DNA of 64,000 nucleotides from Sulfurimonas sp. (GTDB lineage Bacteria; Campylobacterota; Campylobacteria; Campylobacterales; Sulfurimonadaceae), in contig JAKFWK010000004.1 in NCBI GenBank assembly GCA_021732045.1, positions 145,658 through 209,657 of the forward strand, read 5' to 3'. The position numbers were made by a program, and so were the translations under genes. Shown one piece after another: positions 18,584 to 27,736 of this stretch (position 1 is its first letter; each line of letters begins with the position of its first letter). The notes below the pieces were generated by a model. It saw nothing but the letters and a program-made list of their open reading frames with translations. It did no database searches and was not told the DNA's origin.

Positions 18584-19816
18584 ATGAGTAATTTCGCATT
18601 TGGAACATATAGAGTAAGCGATATTAATCCCCAGCATATAGAAGCATTAAAAGAAGCAATAGAATCCGGTATAACCATGATAGATACATCATCAAACTAC
18701 ATGGACGGTGGAGCAGAGAGAGCTATCGCACTTGCATTTAGAGAGTTTGATAAAAGCAAGAGAGATGAAGTTGAGATAGTTAGTAAGTTTGGTTATATTC
18801 AAGGAACTGCACTTGCTGAATTTAAAGAAAATTCTCACACTTTTAAAGAGGATATAGAAATTGTCAGATTTGCAGATGACTGCTACCACTCAATTTCAGA
18901 AAATTTTCTTAGATCAGAACTTAGTAAATCTCTAAAAAGATTAGAGATGCAAAAAATAGATTGTTACTTGATACATAATCCAGAATATTATATTTTGGAT
19001 GCAATCAAGCAGGGCATCAGCAGAGATGACAGACTTGATGAAATGTACAAAAGAATCGAGAGAGCCTTTGTCGGGCTTGAAAAAGAGGTAAAAAATGGCA
19101 GGATTAACTCTTACGGCATAAGCTCAAACAGTTTTTCGGCTCTGCAAAATAGTGATGAGTTTTTACCATACAAAGATTTGATTGTTTTGGCTCAAAACGC
19201 AGCAGATGAAGTTGGAAATGAAAAAAATAGTTTCTCCACAATAGAGCTGCCAATAAATCTTCTTGAAACAGAAGGCTTAAGATGCGCAATGTGGGCACAT
19301 GAAAATGAGATTAGAGTTTTAGCAAATAGACCACTAAATGCAAAGATTCAAAATAAGATGTTTCGCTTAGCTGACTATGAAGAAAATGGAGCCTACTATA
19401 GCTCTTTCAATGAGCTGATGGAAATTTGTGAAACTGAGGCATTGGAGCCAATTTATAATCTTTTAGAGCAACTTGACGATTATAAACATAAGTTTAGCTG
19501 GATTGGTGATTTAGATATATTTTTATATCAACAGGTTATCCCACATATTGAAAAAAGTATGAGAAACATTGATGATGCTCTAAAAGAGGAACTATTTACT
19601 CTTATAGATAAATACTTATGGGAATATAAAAAAATAGTAGCTTATGAGTGCTCAAGAAAGACAAGAATTGAGCTAAATGAGTTCTTTAGTGGATGCTCTT
19701 CTTCTATGCAAGAGTGTTCCATAGACTTTTTAATGCAAAAAAAGAGTATTAACTATATAATTGTAGGAATGAGAAAACCAATTTATGTCCATCAGATTCT
19801 TTCTTTAAATAGATAA
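18584..19816 (+). CDS. Aldo/keto reductase family protein with extended C-terminus
   Basis: An NAD(P)H-dependent aldo/keto reductase-type TIM barrel of 410 residues. The tetrad can be placed at D34 and Y39 (MIDTSSNYMDGG), K68 (VSKFGY) and H131 (YLIHNPEYY). Typical members have about 270-340 residues. This one carries an additional acidic, largely helical segment from about 260 to 370 before the closing YIIVGMRKP motif. It is transcribed alone between the ribosomal operon and the nifU-like gene. The substrate is unknown. Confidence 0.82.
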   Translation: MSNFAFGTYRVSDINPQHIEALKEAIESGITMIDTSSNYMDGGAERAIALAFREFDKSKRDEVEIVSKFGYIQGTALAEFKENSHTFKEDIEIVRFADDCYHSISENFLRSELSKSLKRLEMQKIDCYLIHNPEYYILDAIKQGISRDDRLDEMYKRIERAFVGLEKEVKNGRINSYGISSNSFSALQNSDEFLPYKDLIVLAQNAADEVGNEKNSFSTIELPINLLETEGLRCAMWAHENEIRVLANRPLNAKIQNKMFRLADYEENGAYYSSFNELMEICETEALEPIYNLLEQLDDYKHKFSWIGDLDIFLYQQVIPHIEKSMRNIDDALKEELFTLIDKYLWEYKKIVAYECSRKTRIELNEFFSGCSSSMQECSIDFLMQKKSINYIIVGMRKPIYVHQILSLNR

Positions 19817-19892
19817 CTGATATTATTTATCGCTAACTAAGTGTTTTTGTCATATTTTACGGATTAAAATTAACTAATAAGAGGCAATTGAG

Positions 19893-20168
19893 ATGATCCC
19901 ATTTACAGACGAAGAGCTTATGGTTCCAGTAAAAAACACTATTGATAAAGTTCGTCCATCTTTAGCCCTTGATGGCGGTGATATAGCTTTTATTACCGTT
20001 AAAAACTCAAAAGTTTATATACAGCTAAAGGGGGCTTGTATCGGTTGCGCAAGTAGTGGAACAACCCTGAAATATGGCGTTGAGAGGCAACTAAAAATTG
20101 ATATACACCCAGAGTTAACAGTTATAAATGTACCCGTTGGTATGGAACATGATATAGATAATTTATAA
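19893..20168 (+). CDS. NifU C-terminal domain (Nfu-type) Fe-S scaffold protein
   Basis: A stand-alone Nfu domain of 91 residues. It carries the conserved RPSLALDGGDI and the cluster-binding CIGC (C49, C52) in LKGACIGCASSG. The family holds and delivers 4Fe-4S clusters. It starts a closely spaced gene run with a TPR protein and murE. Confidence 0.9.
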   Translation: MIPFTDEELMVPVKNTIDKVRPSLALDGGDIAFITVKNSKVYIQLKGACIGCASSGTTLKYGVERQLKIDIHPELTVINVPVGMEHDIDNL

Positions 20169-20183
20169 AAGAAGTAGAGACGA

Positions 20184-20774
20184 ATGAGTATTAGCAAATA
20201 CAAAATATTATCACAAGCAAAAGACTATTTTTCAAAGTCAGATTTTCAAAATGCACTAAAGAATTTCGCGATAGTTTTGCAAAACTATCCAAACTCAAAA
20301 GAGGCGTATAATGGCGTTATCTTATCAGAAATGGCTATGAGCGGAGAGGGCGGAGCTGAGGCACTTTTTGACTATTATGAAGTTTTAAAAGCGGAAGATG
20401 AAGAGCAAGCAGATATGATTATGAGCGATATTTTACAAAATATGGATGGCACGCTAGATAGGCTTAGCAGTATGTTTGCAGAACCACTTCGCAACAGGTT
20501 AGAGTTTGAAGACGGTATACTTTATCAGGACTTCAAGGTACTACTCGATAGTGGAGAGGGCTTTAAAGAGACATTTGAAAATATAATGTTCTCAACAAAG
20601 GTAATAATTACTCAAAAGGATGACTTTATTGACTTTCTTGATAAGCTTATAGAGAATGATTTTGCTGAAATGGCTCTAAGTTATTTGGAAAATGCGCTCA
20701 GCATCTATCCTGGAGACAGACTTCTTAAAAAATTATTTGTAAAATTAGCAAAAGGCAAACGAATTGAAAATTGA
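20184..20774 (+). CDS. TPR-like repeat protein of unknown function
   Basis: A soluble, acidic, all-helical protein of 196 residues. Two TPR-like units are readable: AKDYFSKSDFQNALKNFAIV near the N-terminus and AEMALSYLENALSIYPGDRL near the C-terminus. There is no signal peptide. Its last 11 bases overlap the TTG start of murE, so the two are probably co-translated. The gene order NifU-TPR-murE points to a conserved neighbourhood but gives no specific role. Confidence 0.75.
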   Translation: MSISKYKILSQAKDYFSKSDFQNALKNFAIVLQNYPNSKEAYNGVILSEMAMSGEGGAEALFDYYEVLKAEDEEQADMIMSDILQNMDGTLDRLSSMFAEPLRNRLEFEDGILYQDFKVLLDSGEGFKETFENIMFSTKVIITQKDDFIDFLDKLIENDFAEMALSYLENALSIYPGDRLLKKLFVKLAKGKRIEN

Positions 20775-22065
20775 ACTACCAAACGAAGAGTTTAGATTTG
20801 TTACAGAAGATTCTAAACTATGTGATGCCCAGACAGCTTTTGTTCTAACACCACAAAATGAGAAATATTTACAAAACGCAAAAGATAATGGAGCTCATTC
20901 AGTTATAGACATAAAGAGCGTTTCAAAACTTTTTGGAGTGGATAGAATAAAAATAGTTGGTATAACAGGGACAAATGGTAAAACAACAACCGCTAGTGCA
21001 ATCTACTCATTTTTACTAGATTTGGGCTACAAAGCCGCAATGCAAGGAACTAGAGGATTTTTTATGAATGATGAGATGGTTGAGGGCAAAACTCTGACTA
21101 CACCATCAGTTTTAAATACTTATAAACATATTTATCAAGCTGTAGAGGCTGGTTGTGAATTTTTTATAATGGAAGTTAGCTCTCATGCAATCGCTCAAAA
21201 AAGAGTTGAGGGATTGAATTTTGAGCTGAAAATACTTACAAATATTACTCAAGACCATTTGGATTATCACAAAACAATCGGCGAGTACATAGCTACAAAA
21301 AATAGTTTTTTTCAGGATGAGAGTAAAAAACTAATAAATAAAGATGAGCCAAGAGCATCGTTTAACTTTAAAAATACTTTTACTTACGGCATAGAAAATC
21401 CTGCTACATATAGACTTATAGCATACTCTTTAAACAATGCCACAAGTGGAATTATCCAGCATTTTAAAGATGTTGTTCCATTTACGGCAGCACTCCATGG
21501 ATTTTTTAATCTCTATAATCTTATGGCAGCAATTAGTGCTGTGCACCTTATAACTGGTAAAAAACTTGAAGAAGTTGCAGAAGTTGTGGATAATTTTGCT
21601 GGAGTTAGTGGTAGAATGGAGCAAGTGAGTGAAACTCCAAATGTGATTGTCGACTTTGCTCATACGCCAGATGGGATGCAACAAGCACTAAATGCTCTAA
21701 AAGAGAAAGAGTTGTTGATAGTTTTTGGAGCCGGTGGTGATCGTGACAAATCAAAAAGAGCTTTAATGGGCAGAGTTGCTGCTAGTTTGGCAAAGAGAGT
21801 CTATATAACAAGTGACAATCCACGACATGAAGACCCAGAGATGATTATTGCGGATATTTTGAGTGGCATTGAAGATAAAACTAATGTTCAAGTTGAGCCA
21901 AACAGAAGAGAAGCCATTAAAATGGCTTTAATTGATCAAAAAGATGATGAAGTTGTGGTAATTCTGGGAAAAGGTGATGAAGCTTACCAGATAATCTATG
22001 ACGAAGAGCTACCTTTTGATGATAGAGAAGTTGTGCGAGAACTGCTTAAAAATATAACTAAATAA
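20764..22065 (+). CDS. murE: UDP-MurNAc-L-Ala-D-Glu:meso-diaminopimelate ligase
   Basis: Cytoplasmic Mur ligase, 433 residues, that adds meso-diaminopimelate to the peptidoglycan precursor. The ATP loop GTNGKTT is at 69-75, the central Mur motif at EVSSHAI (137-143), and the DAP-specifying DNPRHEDP at 351-358. The start is TTG at 20764, inside the end of the upstream TPR gene. The N-terminal domain is short compared with the ~490 residues of E. coli MurE, as in other Campylobacterota. Confidence 0.95.
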   Translation: MKIELPNEEFRFVTEDSKLCDAQTAFVLTPQNEKYLQNAKDNGAHSVIDIKSVSKLFGVDRIKIVGITGTNGKTTTASAIYSFLLDLGYKAAMQGTRGFFMNDEMVEGKTLTTPSVLNTYKHIYQAVEAGCEFFIMEVSSHAIAQKRVEGLNFELKILTNITQDHLDYHKTIGEYIATKNSFFQDESKKLINKDEPRASFNFKNTFTYGIENPATYRLIAYSLNNATSGIIQHFKDVVPFTAALHGFFNLYNLMAAISAVHLITGKKLEEVAEVVDNFAGVSGRMEQVSETPNVIVDFAHTPDGMQQALNALKEKELLIVFGAGGDRDKSKRALMGRVAASLAKRVYITSDNPRHEDPEMIIADILSGIEDKTNVQVEPNRREAIKMALIDQKDDEVVVILGKGDEAYQIIYDEELPFDDREVVRELLKNITK

Positions 22066-22069
22066 GTAA

Positions 22070-22106
22070 CGCAATTATTTATGAACTTATTTTTGTTATA
22101 ATTGCG
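22070..22106 (+). promoter_or_regulatory. Inverted repeat over a -10 box before the ferredoxin-like gene
   Basis: CGCAATTAT and ATAATTGCG form a perfect 9-bp inverted repeat with a 19-nt spacer. The right arm overlaps a TATAAT at 22097-22102, about 25 nt before the ATG. It could be an operator or an RNA hairpin; no known regulator is assigned. Confidence 0.4.
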
Positions 22107-22126
22107 AAAAATATTAAGGATAATTT

Positions 22127-22501
22127 ATGGGAATTCCTCAACCGGCATTTTATATATTTAAGTGTGAACAAACATCTCCTCCGGGTATGCCAAAGCCATC
22201 ATGTGTAACACCGCAGACTCAGGACTTGTTTCAGCATTTAGCACAATCGCTTATGAAAAATGGCATAATGGGGACAGTTCAACCTATCCGTACATCTTGC
22301 TTAAGTCGCTGCAGCTCAGGTCCTGTTATGTTAGTTGAACCGGGACACTTTATGTATGCAGGACTTACAAAAGAGAAGATTGACAGAATTGTAGAAGAGC
22401 ATCTTCTTGGCGGAAAAGTTGTTGAAGAGTTTCTTATAAGCGCTGATGTTTGGGATGAACCAATCTCTCCATGTGAGATGAAAAAACAGATGGGAATGTA
22501 A
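22127..22501 (+). CDS. (2Fe-2S) ferredoxin-like domain protein
   Basis: A thioredoxin-like [2Fe-2S] ferredoxin of 124 residues. The cysteines sit as [16 protein letters not shown] near residues 13-26 and [11 protein letters not shown] near 57-67, a pattern related to the NuoE/CooC-type ferredoxins annotated as (2Fe-2S) ferredoxin domain-containing proteins. It has its own promoter-like -10 box and is 2 bp before panD. The electron partner is unknown. Confidence 0.8.
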   Translation: MGIPQPAFYIFKCEQTSPPGMPKPSCVTPQTQDLFQHLAQSLMKNGIMGTVQPIRTSCLSRCSSGPVMLVEPGHFMYAGLTKEKIDRIVEEHLLGGKVVEEFLISADVWDEPISPCEMKKQMGM

Positions 22502-22503
22502 TC

Positions 22504-22869
22504 ATGACAATCGAGATGTTATACAGCAAAATTCATCGTGCAACTGTAACTGATGCTAACTTGAATTATGTTGGTTCTATTACAATTGATGAAGAGCTTT
22601 TAGAAGCTTCAAAGATGAGAATTGGACAAAAAGTAGAGATTTTAAACATCAATAATGGCGAGAGATTCTCGACTTATGTAATCCTTGGTGAGAGAGGCAA
22701 AAGAGATGTTTGCCTAAATGGTGCTGCTGCTAGAAAAGTTCATAAAGGCGATAAAATTATTATTGTTGCATACGCTACTTATGATGAAAAAGAGTTAGAA
22801 AACTATAAGCCAAGAGTTGTTTTGGTTGATGAAAACAATGATATTGAAGAGATATTAGAGAAGATATAG
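22504..22869 (+). CDS. panD: Aspartate 1-decarboxylase
   Basis: Makes beta-alanine for pantothenate and coenzyme A. It is synthesised as a proenzyme that self-cleaves to form a pyruvoyl cofactor; the cleavage site is G24-S25 in [29 protein letters not shown] is the conserved active-site region. The length of 121 residues is typical. Confidence 0.97.
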   Translation: MTIEMLYSKIHRATVTDANLNYVGSITIDEELLEASKMRIGQKVEILNINNGERFSTYVILGERGKRDVCLNGAAARKVHKGDKIIIVAYATYDEKELENYKPRVVLVDENNDIEEILEKI

Positions 22870-22875
22870 CAATGT

Positions 22876-22925
22876 GCAACAACTGCTTCTTTACAATTTT
22901 GATGTTTAAAGAAGCAATGAGTTGC
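22876..22925 (+). other. Long interrupted hairpin between panD and the PDZ gene
   Basis: GCAAC...TGCTTCTTTA pairs with TAAAGAAGCA...GTTGC: 10 bp and 5 bp of stem with a small internal loop and a 13-nt apical loop. There is no T-run afterwards, so it may be an mRNA processing or stability element rather than a terminator. Confidence 0.45.
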
Positions 22926-22939
22926 TTGAAGTTGTGTAG

Positions 22940-23929
22940 ATGCTAAAGCTACTTTTTCTTTTGGTAGCTCTTTTTTTAAACCTTTTTGCCTTATGTGGCA
23001 ACAGTGCCAACTTTGACTCTTGCAAACAAAAAGTTATCGACTCAAAAACAGTCGTGAATGAGTCGCTTCAAATACCAATAGAAAAAAATCAAAGACTAAT
23101 CTTCTCCCAAACTCCCCCAACACAAAAAATTATCAAATATGATCCATTTCTGTCTCTTTATCTTGTAGAGGAGAGTTATGGATTCAAATATCCTTTTAGA
23201 TTTAACAGTAAATTTTCCGGCAATAGAGCAGTAATTAATGACAAAGTAGCCCTAAAAGGTGAGATAGTAAAGCACCAAATAGGGGTTGATAGTTTTGCAC
23301 AATATAGTCAAAATTTACTCAATCTTGGAGTTGTCATAAACGGTTGTTGCTATCTGGAAGCAATCGTTACTCCAAGAGGAGCTATAGAAAAAGAGTATAT
23401 TCAACGGTTTATTGATACAAAAAAAGTTTCATACGGTGATTTTGGGATTAAGATAAAAGATACTGAAAAATCTGTTATTGTAGATGAAAGCAACCCTTTT
23501 TTAGATGGCAACCTGTTTAAAAAAGGCGATTTAATAGTTGAGTTTGATGGCAAAAAAGTGACTAATAGCGCGGCTCTGATGAGAGATATTTTGTTTAGCG
23601 AGGTTGGTTCTGCTCATAGTGCAAAAGTGCGCAGAGATGGCTCGGAGCTTATGCTTAACATGACAACTAAAAACAGAGAGAGTGGTGGTTTTGTGAGCGA
23701 GAAACCACTGGAGTTTTTTGGAATTAGTTATGATGAAAATCTGTTAGTTATAAAAACAGATAAAGAAGCTGAAGCTCATGGCGTTATAGTTGGAGATAGA
23801 CTACTCCAGATTGAAGCGCAAAGCGTAAAGACAAAAGAGGATATTTATAAAATCTTCTCTGGCGGCAAGAAAACAGCTATTTTACTTTTTCAAAGAGATG
23901 ATTTTCAGTTTTTTGTGAATATTAATTAG
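22940..23929 (+). CDS. Secreted or envelope PDZ-domain protein
   Basis: A 329-residue protein with an N-terminal signal sequence (MLKLLFLLVALFLNLFALC). The C that follows could be a lipidation site but lacks a clear lipobox. One PDZ domain is readable around residues 170-235 (SNPFLDGNLFKKGDLIVEFDGKKVTNSAALM) and a second degenerate one at about 250-325 (AHGVIVGDRLLQIEAQSVKTKEDI). No protease domain is present. The gene sits in the panD-ispA-tkt run; its role is unknown. Confidence 0.75.
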   Translation: MLKLLFLLVALFLNLFALCGNSANFDSCKQKVIDSKTVVNESLQIPIEKNQRLIFSQTPPTQKIIKYDPFLSLYLVEESYGFKYPFRFNSKFSGNRAVINDKVALKGEIVKHQIGVDSFAQYSQNLLNLGVVINGCCYLEAIVTPRGAIEKEYIQRFIDTKKVSYGDFGIKIKDTEKSVIVDESNPFLDGNLFKKGDLIVEFDGKKVTNSAALMRDILFSEVGSAHSAKVRRDGSELMLNMTTKNRESGGFVSEKPLEFFGISYDENLLVIKTDKEAEAHGVIVGDRLLQIEAQSVKTKEDIYKIFSGGKKTAILLFQRDDFQFFVNIN

Positions 23930-23941
23930 CTAAAATTCCAA

Positions 23942-24787
23942 ATGCAAAATTTTGAGTCATTTTTACTAAATCATCTTCCAGTATCAAAAAGCATACATCC
24001 AACATACGAACAGGCTCTACAAAAAATGCTTGTTGCTGGCGGAAAAAGATTTCGCCCAGAACTTTTACTAGGCGTCGTAAAAGCTTATAATCCGCTTCTC
24101 ATAGAAGGAGCAATGCATGCTGCTTACGCTGTTGAGCTTCTTCATACCTACTCACTTATTCACGATGATCTTCCGGCTATGGACAACTCGCCTCTTCGCA
24201 GAGGAGAACCGACTCTTCATGTTGCTTTTGATGAAGTAACTGCGATTTTGGTTGGCGATGCACTTAACACTTACTCGTTTGAAGTTTTAAGCAACGCGCC
24301 ATTTTCAGACTACACAAAAATTTATCTTATTAGAGAACTAGCTAGCAGTGGCGGATTAAACGGTATGGTTTTGGGTCAAGCAATTGATTGTTATTTTGAA
24401 AATAGACCTCTTGGCATAGAGGATGTAAGGATTTTACACACAAACAAAACTGCAAAACTGATCGCATGCTCACTAAAAATGGGTGCGATTATAGTTGGTA
24501 AAGAGAAGTTAGCAGAAGAGCTTTATGAGTTTGGCATAAAGCTAGGACTTCTGTTTCAGATTCAAGATGATATTTTGGATGTAACTCAAAGTTCTCATGA
24601 AGCGGGGAAACTTACAAATAATGATGAAGCGAAAAATAGTTTTGTGACGCTACTTGGGCTTAGCGCGACATTAAAAGAGGCGGATTCTTTGGCAGATGAG
24701 CTAATTTTAGAGTTAAATAGTTTTGATGATAAACTTAAAAATGAGCTCTCATCGCTCCTTCTTCAATATATAAATAGACATAGATAA
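23942..24787 (+). CDS. ispA: Polyprenyl synthetase (farnesyl/geranylgeranyl diphosphate synthase)
   Basis: All-helical prenyltransferase of 281 residues that joins isopentenyl diphosphate to allylic diphosphates. The first aspartate-rich motif DDLPAMD is at 75-81, and the second, DDILD, at about 215. The bulk of known relatives make FPP; chain length cannot be settled by eye. It is followed directly by tkt. Confidence 0.93.
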   Translation: MQNFESFLLNHLPVSKSIHPTYEQALQKMLVAGGKRFRPELLLGVVKAYNPLLIEGAMHAAYAVELLHTYSLIHDDLPAMDNSPLRRGEPTLHVAFDEVTAILVGDALNTYSFEVLSNAPFSDYTKIYLIRELASSGGLNGMVLGQAIDCYFENRPLGIEDVRILHTNKTAKLIACSLKMGAIIVGKEKLAEELYEFGIKLGLLFQIQDDILDVTQSSHEAGKLTNNDEAKNSFVTLLGLSATLKEADSLADELILELNSFDDKLKNELSSLLLQYINRHR

Positions 24788-24805
24788 ATCAAAAAGGTAA
24801 TTAGT

Positions 24806-26722
24806 ATGAGCAATGAAATTCGTCAAAAGATGGCAAACAGTATAAGATTTTTAGCAGCAGATATGGTTCAACGAGCAAACTCAGGTCATCCTGGTGCACC
24901 GATGGGTTTAGCAGATATCGCAGTTGTTTTAAGCGAACATCTGAATCATAATCCAAAAAATCCATCTTGGTTAAATCGCGATAGGTTAGTATTTTCTGGT
25001 GGACACGCAACTGGTTTAATATACTCACTTTACTATCTTTGGGGATATGGTTTAACTATCGATGATTTGAAAAATTTTCGCCAGCTAGACTCTAAAACTC
25101 CTGGACATCCAGAGTTTGGACATACAGCTGGAATTGAGATAACAACTGGACCACTAGGACAAGGCATCGCAAATGCTGTTGGTTTTGCTATGGCTTCAAA
25201 GTTTGTAGGCGCACAGACAAATTCAGAGACTGCAAATGTGATTGACCATAAAGTTTACTGCTTATGCGGAGATGGGGATTTAGAAGAGGGGATTAGCTAT
25301 GAAGCTTGTTCTATTGCTGGACACAACAAACTAGACAATCTTATACTCATTTATGATTCAAACCGTATTACAATTGAGGGTTCAACAAGTTTAAGCATAA
25401 GTGAAAATATCCGCGGCAGATTTGAGTCTCAGGATTGGGCAGTGTTAGAGTGTGATGGACACAATTTTGATGAGATAGATAGTGTGATTACTACTGCAAA
25501 ATCAAACTCTAAGCCGACTATAATCATAGCAAACACAACAATAGCGAAATGTGCCGGCAAATTAGAGGGCTCACATCACTCTCATGGCGCTCCGCTTGGT
25601 GCTGATGTTATTGCAGAGGCAAAAAGAGCTGTTGGTTTTAATCCTGAAAAATCATTCCATGTTGATGAGGATGTTTTAATTCGTTTTAGATGTGCGATTG
25701 AAAAGGGCGATTTGGCGGAGAGAGAGTGGATTCATAGCTTAAAAACTCTTCCGCTTATGGAGCAAAATGAAGCGCTTGTTGCTCTGCAAAATCCTGATTT
25801 CTCAAAAATCCAATGGCCTCTTTTTGAAAAGGCAGATGCTACAAGAAACACAAACGGAAAGATTATGAACGCAATAGCTAGGGCTCTTCCTTGCTTTTTA
25901 GGCGGCAGTGCAGATTTAAGTCCATCAAATAAAACAGAACTTATAGATATGGGAGTCTATCCAAAAGGGCGAAATATTTACTTTGGAATTCGCGAACATG
26001 CAATGGCTTCAATTGTAAATGCAATGGCTCTTTATGGACCGCTTATGCCGTTCTCGGCTACATTTTTTGTGTTTTCGGACTATTTAAAACCAGCAGCTAG
26101 AATAGCGGCACTTACAGGAATTCAGCAATTTTTTATCTGGACACATGACAGCATCGGAGTTGGAGAAGATGGACCTACACATCAGCCGATTGAGCATTTA
26201 AGCCAGTTCCGCGCACTTCCAAACTTCTATGTATGGCGTCCTGCAGATGGCGCTGAAAATATTGAAGCGTGGAGAGTTGCTCTTAGTATGAAAAAATCTC
26301 CATCGGCATTTGTCTGCTCTCGTCAAAATCTAAGTGTGCTTCCAAAAGCCGTAGTTGGTGAAATTTCTAAAGGTGGATATTTGGTTGCAAAAGATGAAAA
26401 TGCAACTATAACTTTGATGGCATCTGGCTCGGAAGTTGAGCTATGTCTTAAAGTAAAAGAGGCGTTAAATGCAAAAGGCATTAAAGTCAATGTTGCTTCA
26501 ATTCCGTGTTACGACCTTTTTATAGAGCAAGATAAGACATATATAGATTTAGTTATAAAAGTAGACAGTAAAAAAGTAGCAGTTGAAGCAGCAAGAGGGT
26601 TAGAGTGGTACAGATTGGCTGATGAGGTAATTGGTATGGACACATTCGGTGCTTCTGCTCCGGCTGAAAAGCTATTTGAGAAATTTGGATTTAGCGTAGA
26701 GGGAATTTTAGCTAGAGTATAA
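24806..26722 (+). CDS. tkt: Transketolase
   Basis: Thiamine-diphosphate enzyme of 638 residues in the non-oxidative pentose phosphate and Calvin pathways. The N-terminal domain has SGHPGAPMGLADI and the ThDP motif GDGDLEEGISYE. The Pyr domain has FGIREHAMASIVNAMALYG, with the catalytic Glu, and THDSIGVGEDGPTHQP. Length and motif order are complete. Confidence 0.96.
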   Translation: MSNEIRQKMANSIRFLAADMVQRANSGHPGAPMGLADIAVVLSEHLNHNPKNPSWLNRDRLVFSGGHATGLIYSLYYLWGYGLTIDDLKNFRQLDSKTPGHPEFGHTAGIEITTGPLGQGIANAVGFAMASKFVGAQTNSETANVIDHKVYCLCGDGDLEEGISYEACSIAGHNKLDNLILIYDSNRITIEGSTSLSISENIRGRFESQDWAVLECDGHNFDEIDSVITTAKSNSKPTIIIANTTIAKCAGKLEGSHHSHGAPLGADVIAEAKRAVGFNPEKSFHVDEDVLIRFRCAIEKGDLAEREWIHSLKTLPLMEQNEALVALQNPDFSKIQWPLFEKADATRNTNGKIMNAIARALPCFLGGSADLSPSNKTELIDMGVYPKGRNIYFGIREHAMASIVNAMALYGPLMPFSATFFVFSDYLKPAARIAALTGIQQFFIWTHDSIGVGEDGPTHQPIEHLSQFRALPNFYVWRPADGAENIEAWRVALSMKKSPSAFVCSRQNLSVLPKAVVGEISKGGYLVAKDENATITLMASGSEVELCLKVKEALNAKGIKVNVASIPCYDLFIEQDKTYIDLVIKVDSKKVAVEAARGLEWYRLADEVIGMDTFGASAPAEKLFEKFGFSVEGILARV

Positions 26723-26789
26723 TTTTCTTAAGCATTATTGGCTTTTTTTATCTTATAATGGTATGCAAATAGATAAAAAGGAGTAGTAT

Positions 26790-27068
26790 ATGTGCGGCGA
26801 AGCTATAGTTTTTTCTAATAAACCAAAAGGTGTTACGCTAGAAGGTGGCGTTGAGTACTATTTATGTGCTTGTGGCAGAAGTAAAGATGGTGTTTTTTGT
26901 GATGGAAGTCACAAAGTAACAAGTTGTCTTCCAAAAAAAGTTGTTGTTGAAGATACAAGACAATATCATATCTGTATGTGCAAGTCTAGTAAAAATTTCC
27001 CATTTTGTGATGGAACTCATAGCCAATATAGCGATAAAGATGTGGGTGGAACTGTTTTTGGTGATTAA
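26790..27068 (+). CDS. CDGSH iron-sulfur domain protein (two domains)
   Basis: A 92-residue protein with two CDGSH-type [2Fe-2S] motifs: CACGRSKDGVFCDGSH and CMCKSSKNFPFCDGTH. Each has the 3Cys-1His ligand set. It has a local -10-like TATAAT about 35 nt upstream and AGGAG before the ATG. It converges on the MagIII-like gene with a 4-bp overlap. Redox or Fe-S transfer function is assumed from the family. Confidence 0.88.
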   Translation: MCGEAIVFSNKPKGVTLEGGVEYYLCACGRSKDGVFCDGSHKVTSCLPKKVVVEDTRQYHICMCKSSKNFPFCDGTHSQYSDKDVGGTVFGD

Positions 27069-27733
27069 TTCGCCAAAAAACATCCAACGCCATAAGGCTT
27101 TTTAGAGTAGTATTTTTTACCATGTTCTACTATTAGAGCATGAAACTCTTGATACACTCTGAGGAGATTTTCTTTATCATTAATAACCTCTTTTAAAGAA
27201 TTCTGCATAAGTTGTTTTATGTTGCCGTACTTTGCTCTCTCATCTACAAGTTCCAAATGAGTTAATAATCTTTTTGTATAAGCATCAACTTTAAACTCCA
27301 GCTCTTTATAACCATAAAGCAACATAGAATCCGCCGTCTCTTCACCTATTCCTTTTATGTTAAGTAGGGCTTCTCTGGTTGGGGTTTTGCCATCAAGTGA
27401 TTTGTAAAACTTTATAAACTCTAAAATATAAAGAGCCTTTTGGTTGTAGTATCCGGATGGTCTTATTGCCTCTTTTAGCTCTTTAATATCCATATTTTCA
27501 ATTTTATAAGGGTTTATCGCCCCTTTTGCATATAAATTTTCTAGCGATTTTACAACCGAGGTAAATGTTGTGTTTTGAGTTAAGATACTACCCAAACAGA
27601 CTTCAAATATTTCATCACTATTTCTTGGAAAAGTGTAATCATCCTTATGGTACCCATATCCCAAAATTGGCCACCATCCTTGAGACCCATAGTTGGCGTG
27701 CAGTTGTTTGTATATCTCATATATTTTATTCAT
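27065..27733 (-). CDS. Endonuclease III-like DNA glycosylase (MagIII type)
   Basis: HhH-GPD base-excision glycosylase of 222 residues. The helix-hairpin-helix IKGIGEETADSMLLYG is followed by the catalytic aspartate D150 in FKVDAYTKRLL. The lysine that gives Nth its AP-lyase activity is replaced (GIGEETAD), and the C-terminal four-cysteine Fe-S motif is absent. This matches the monofunctional 3-methyladenine glycosylase MagIII of Helicobacter rather than Nth. It is next to a transporter gene with a 3-bp gap. Confidence 0.85.
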   Translation of the reverse strand: MNKIYEIYKQLHANYGSQGWWPILGYGYHKDDYTFPRNSDEIFEVCLGSILTQNTTFTSVVKSLENLYAKGAINPYKIENMDIKELKEAIRPSGYYNQKALYILEFIKFYKSLDGKTPTREALLNIKGIGEETADSMLLYGYKELEFKVDAYTKRLLTHLELVDERAKYGNIKQLMQNSLKEVINDKENLLRVYQEFHALIVEHGKKYYSKKPYGVGCFLAN

Positions 27734-27736
27734 CTT

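Noticed and set aside
27065..27733. Endonuclease III (nth)
   Set aside because: The catalytic lysine and the C-terminal Fe-S cysteines are missing; it fits MagIII-type glycosylases.
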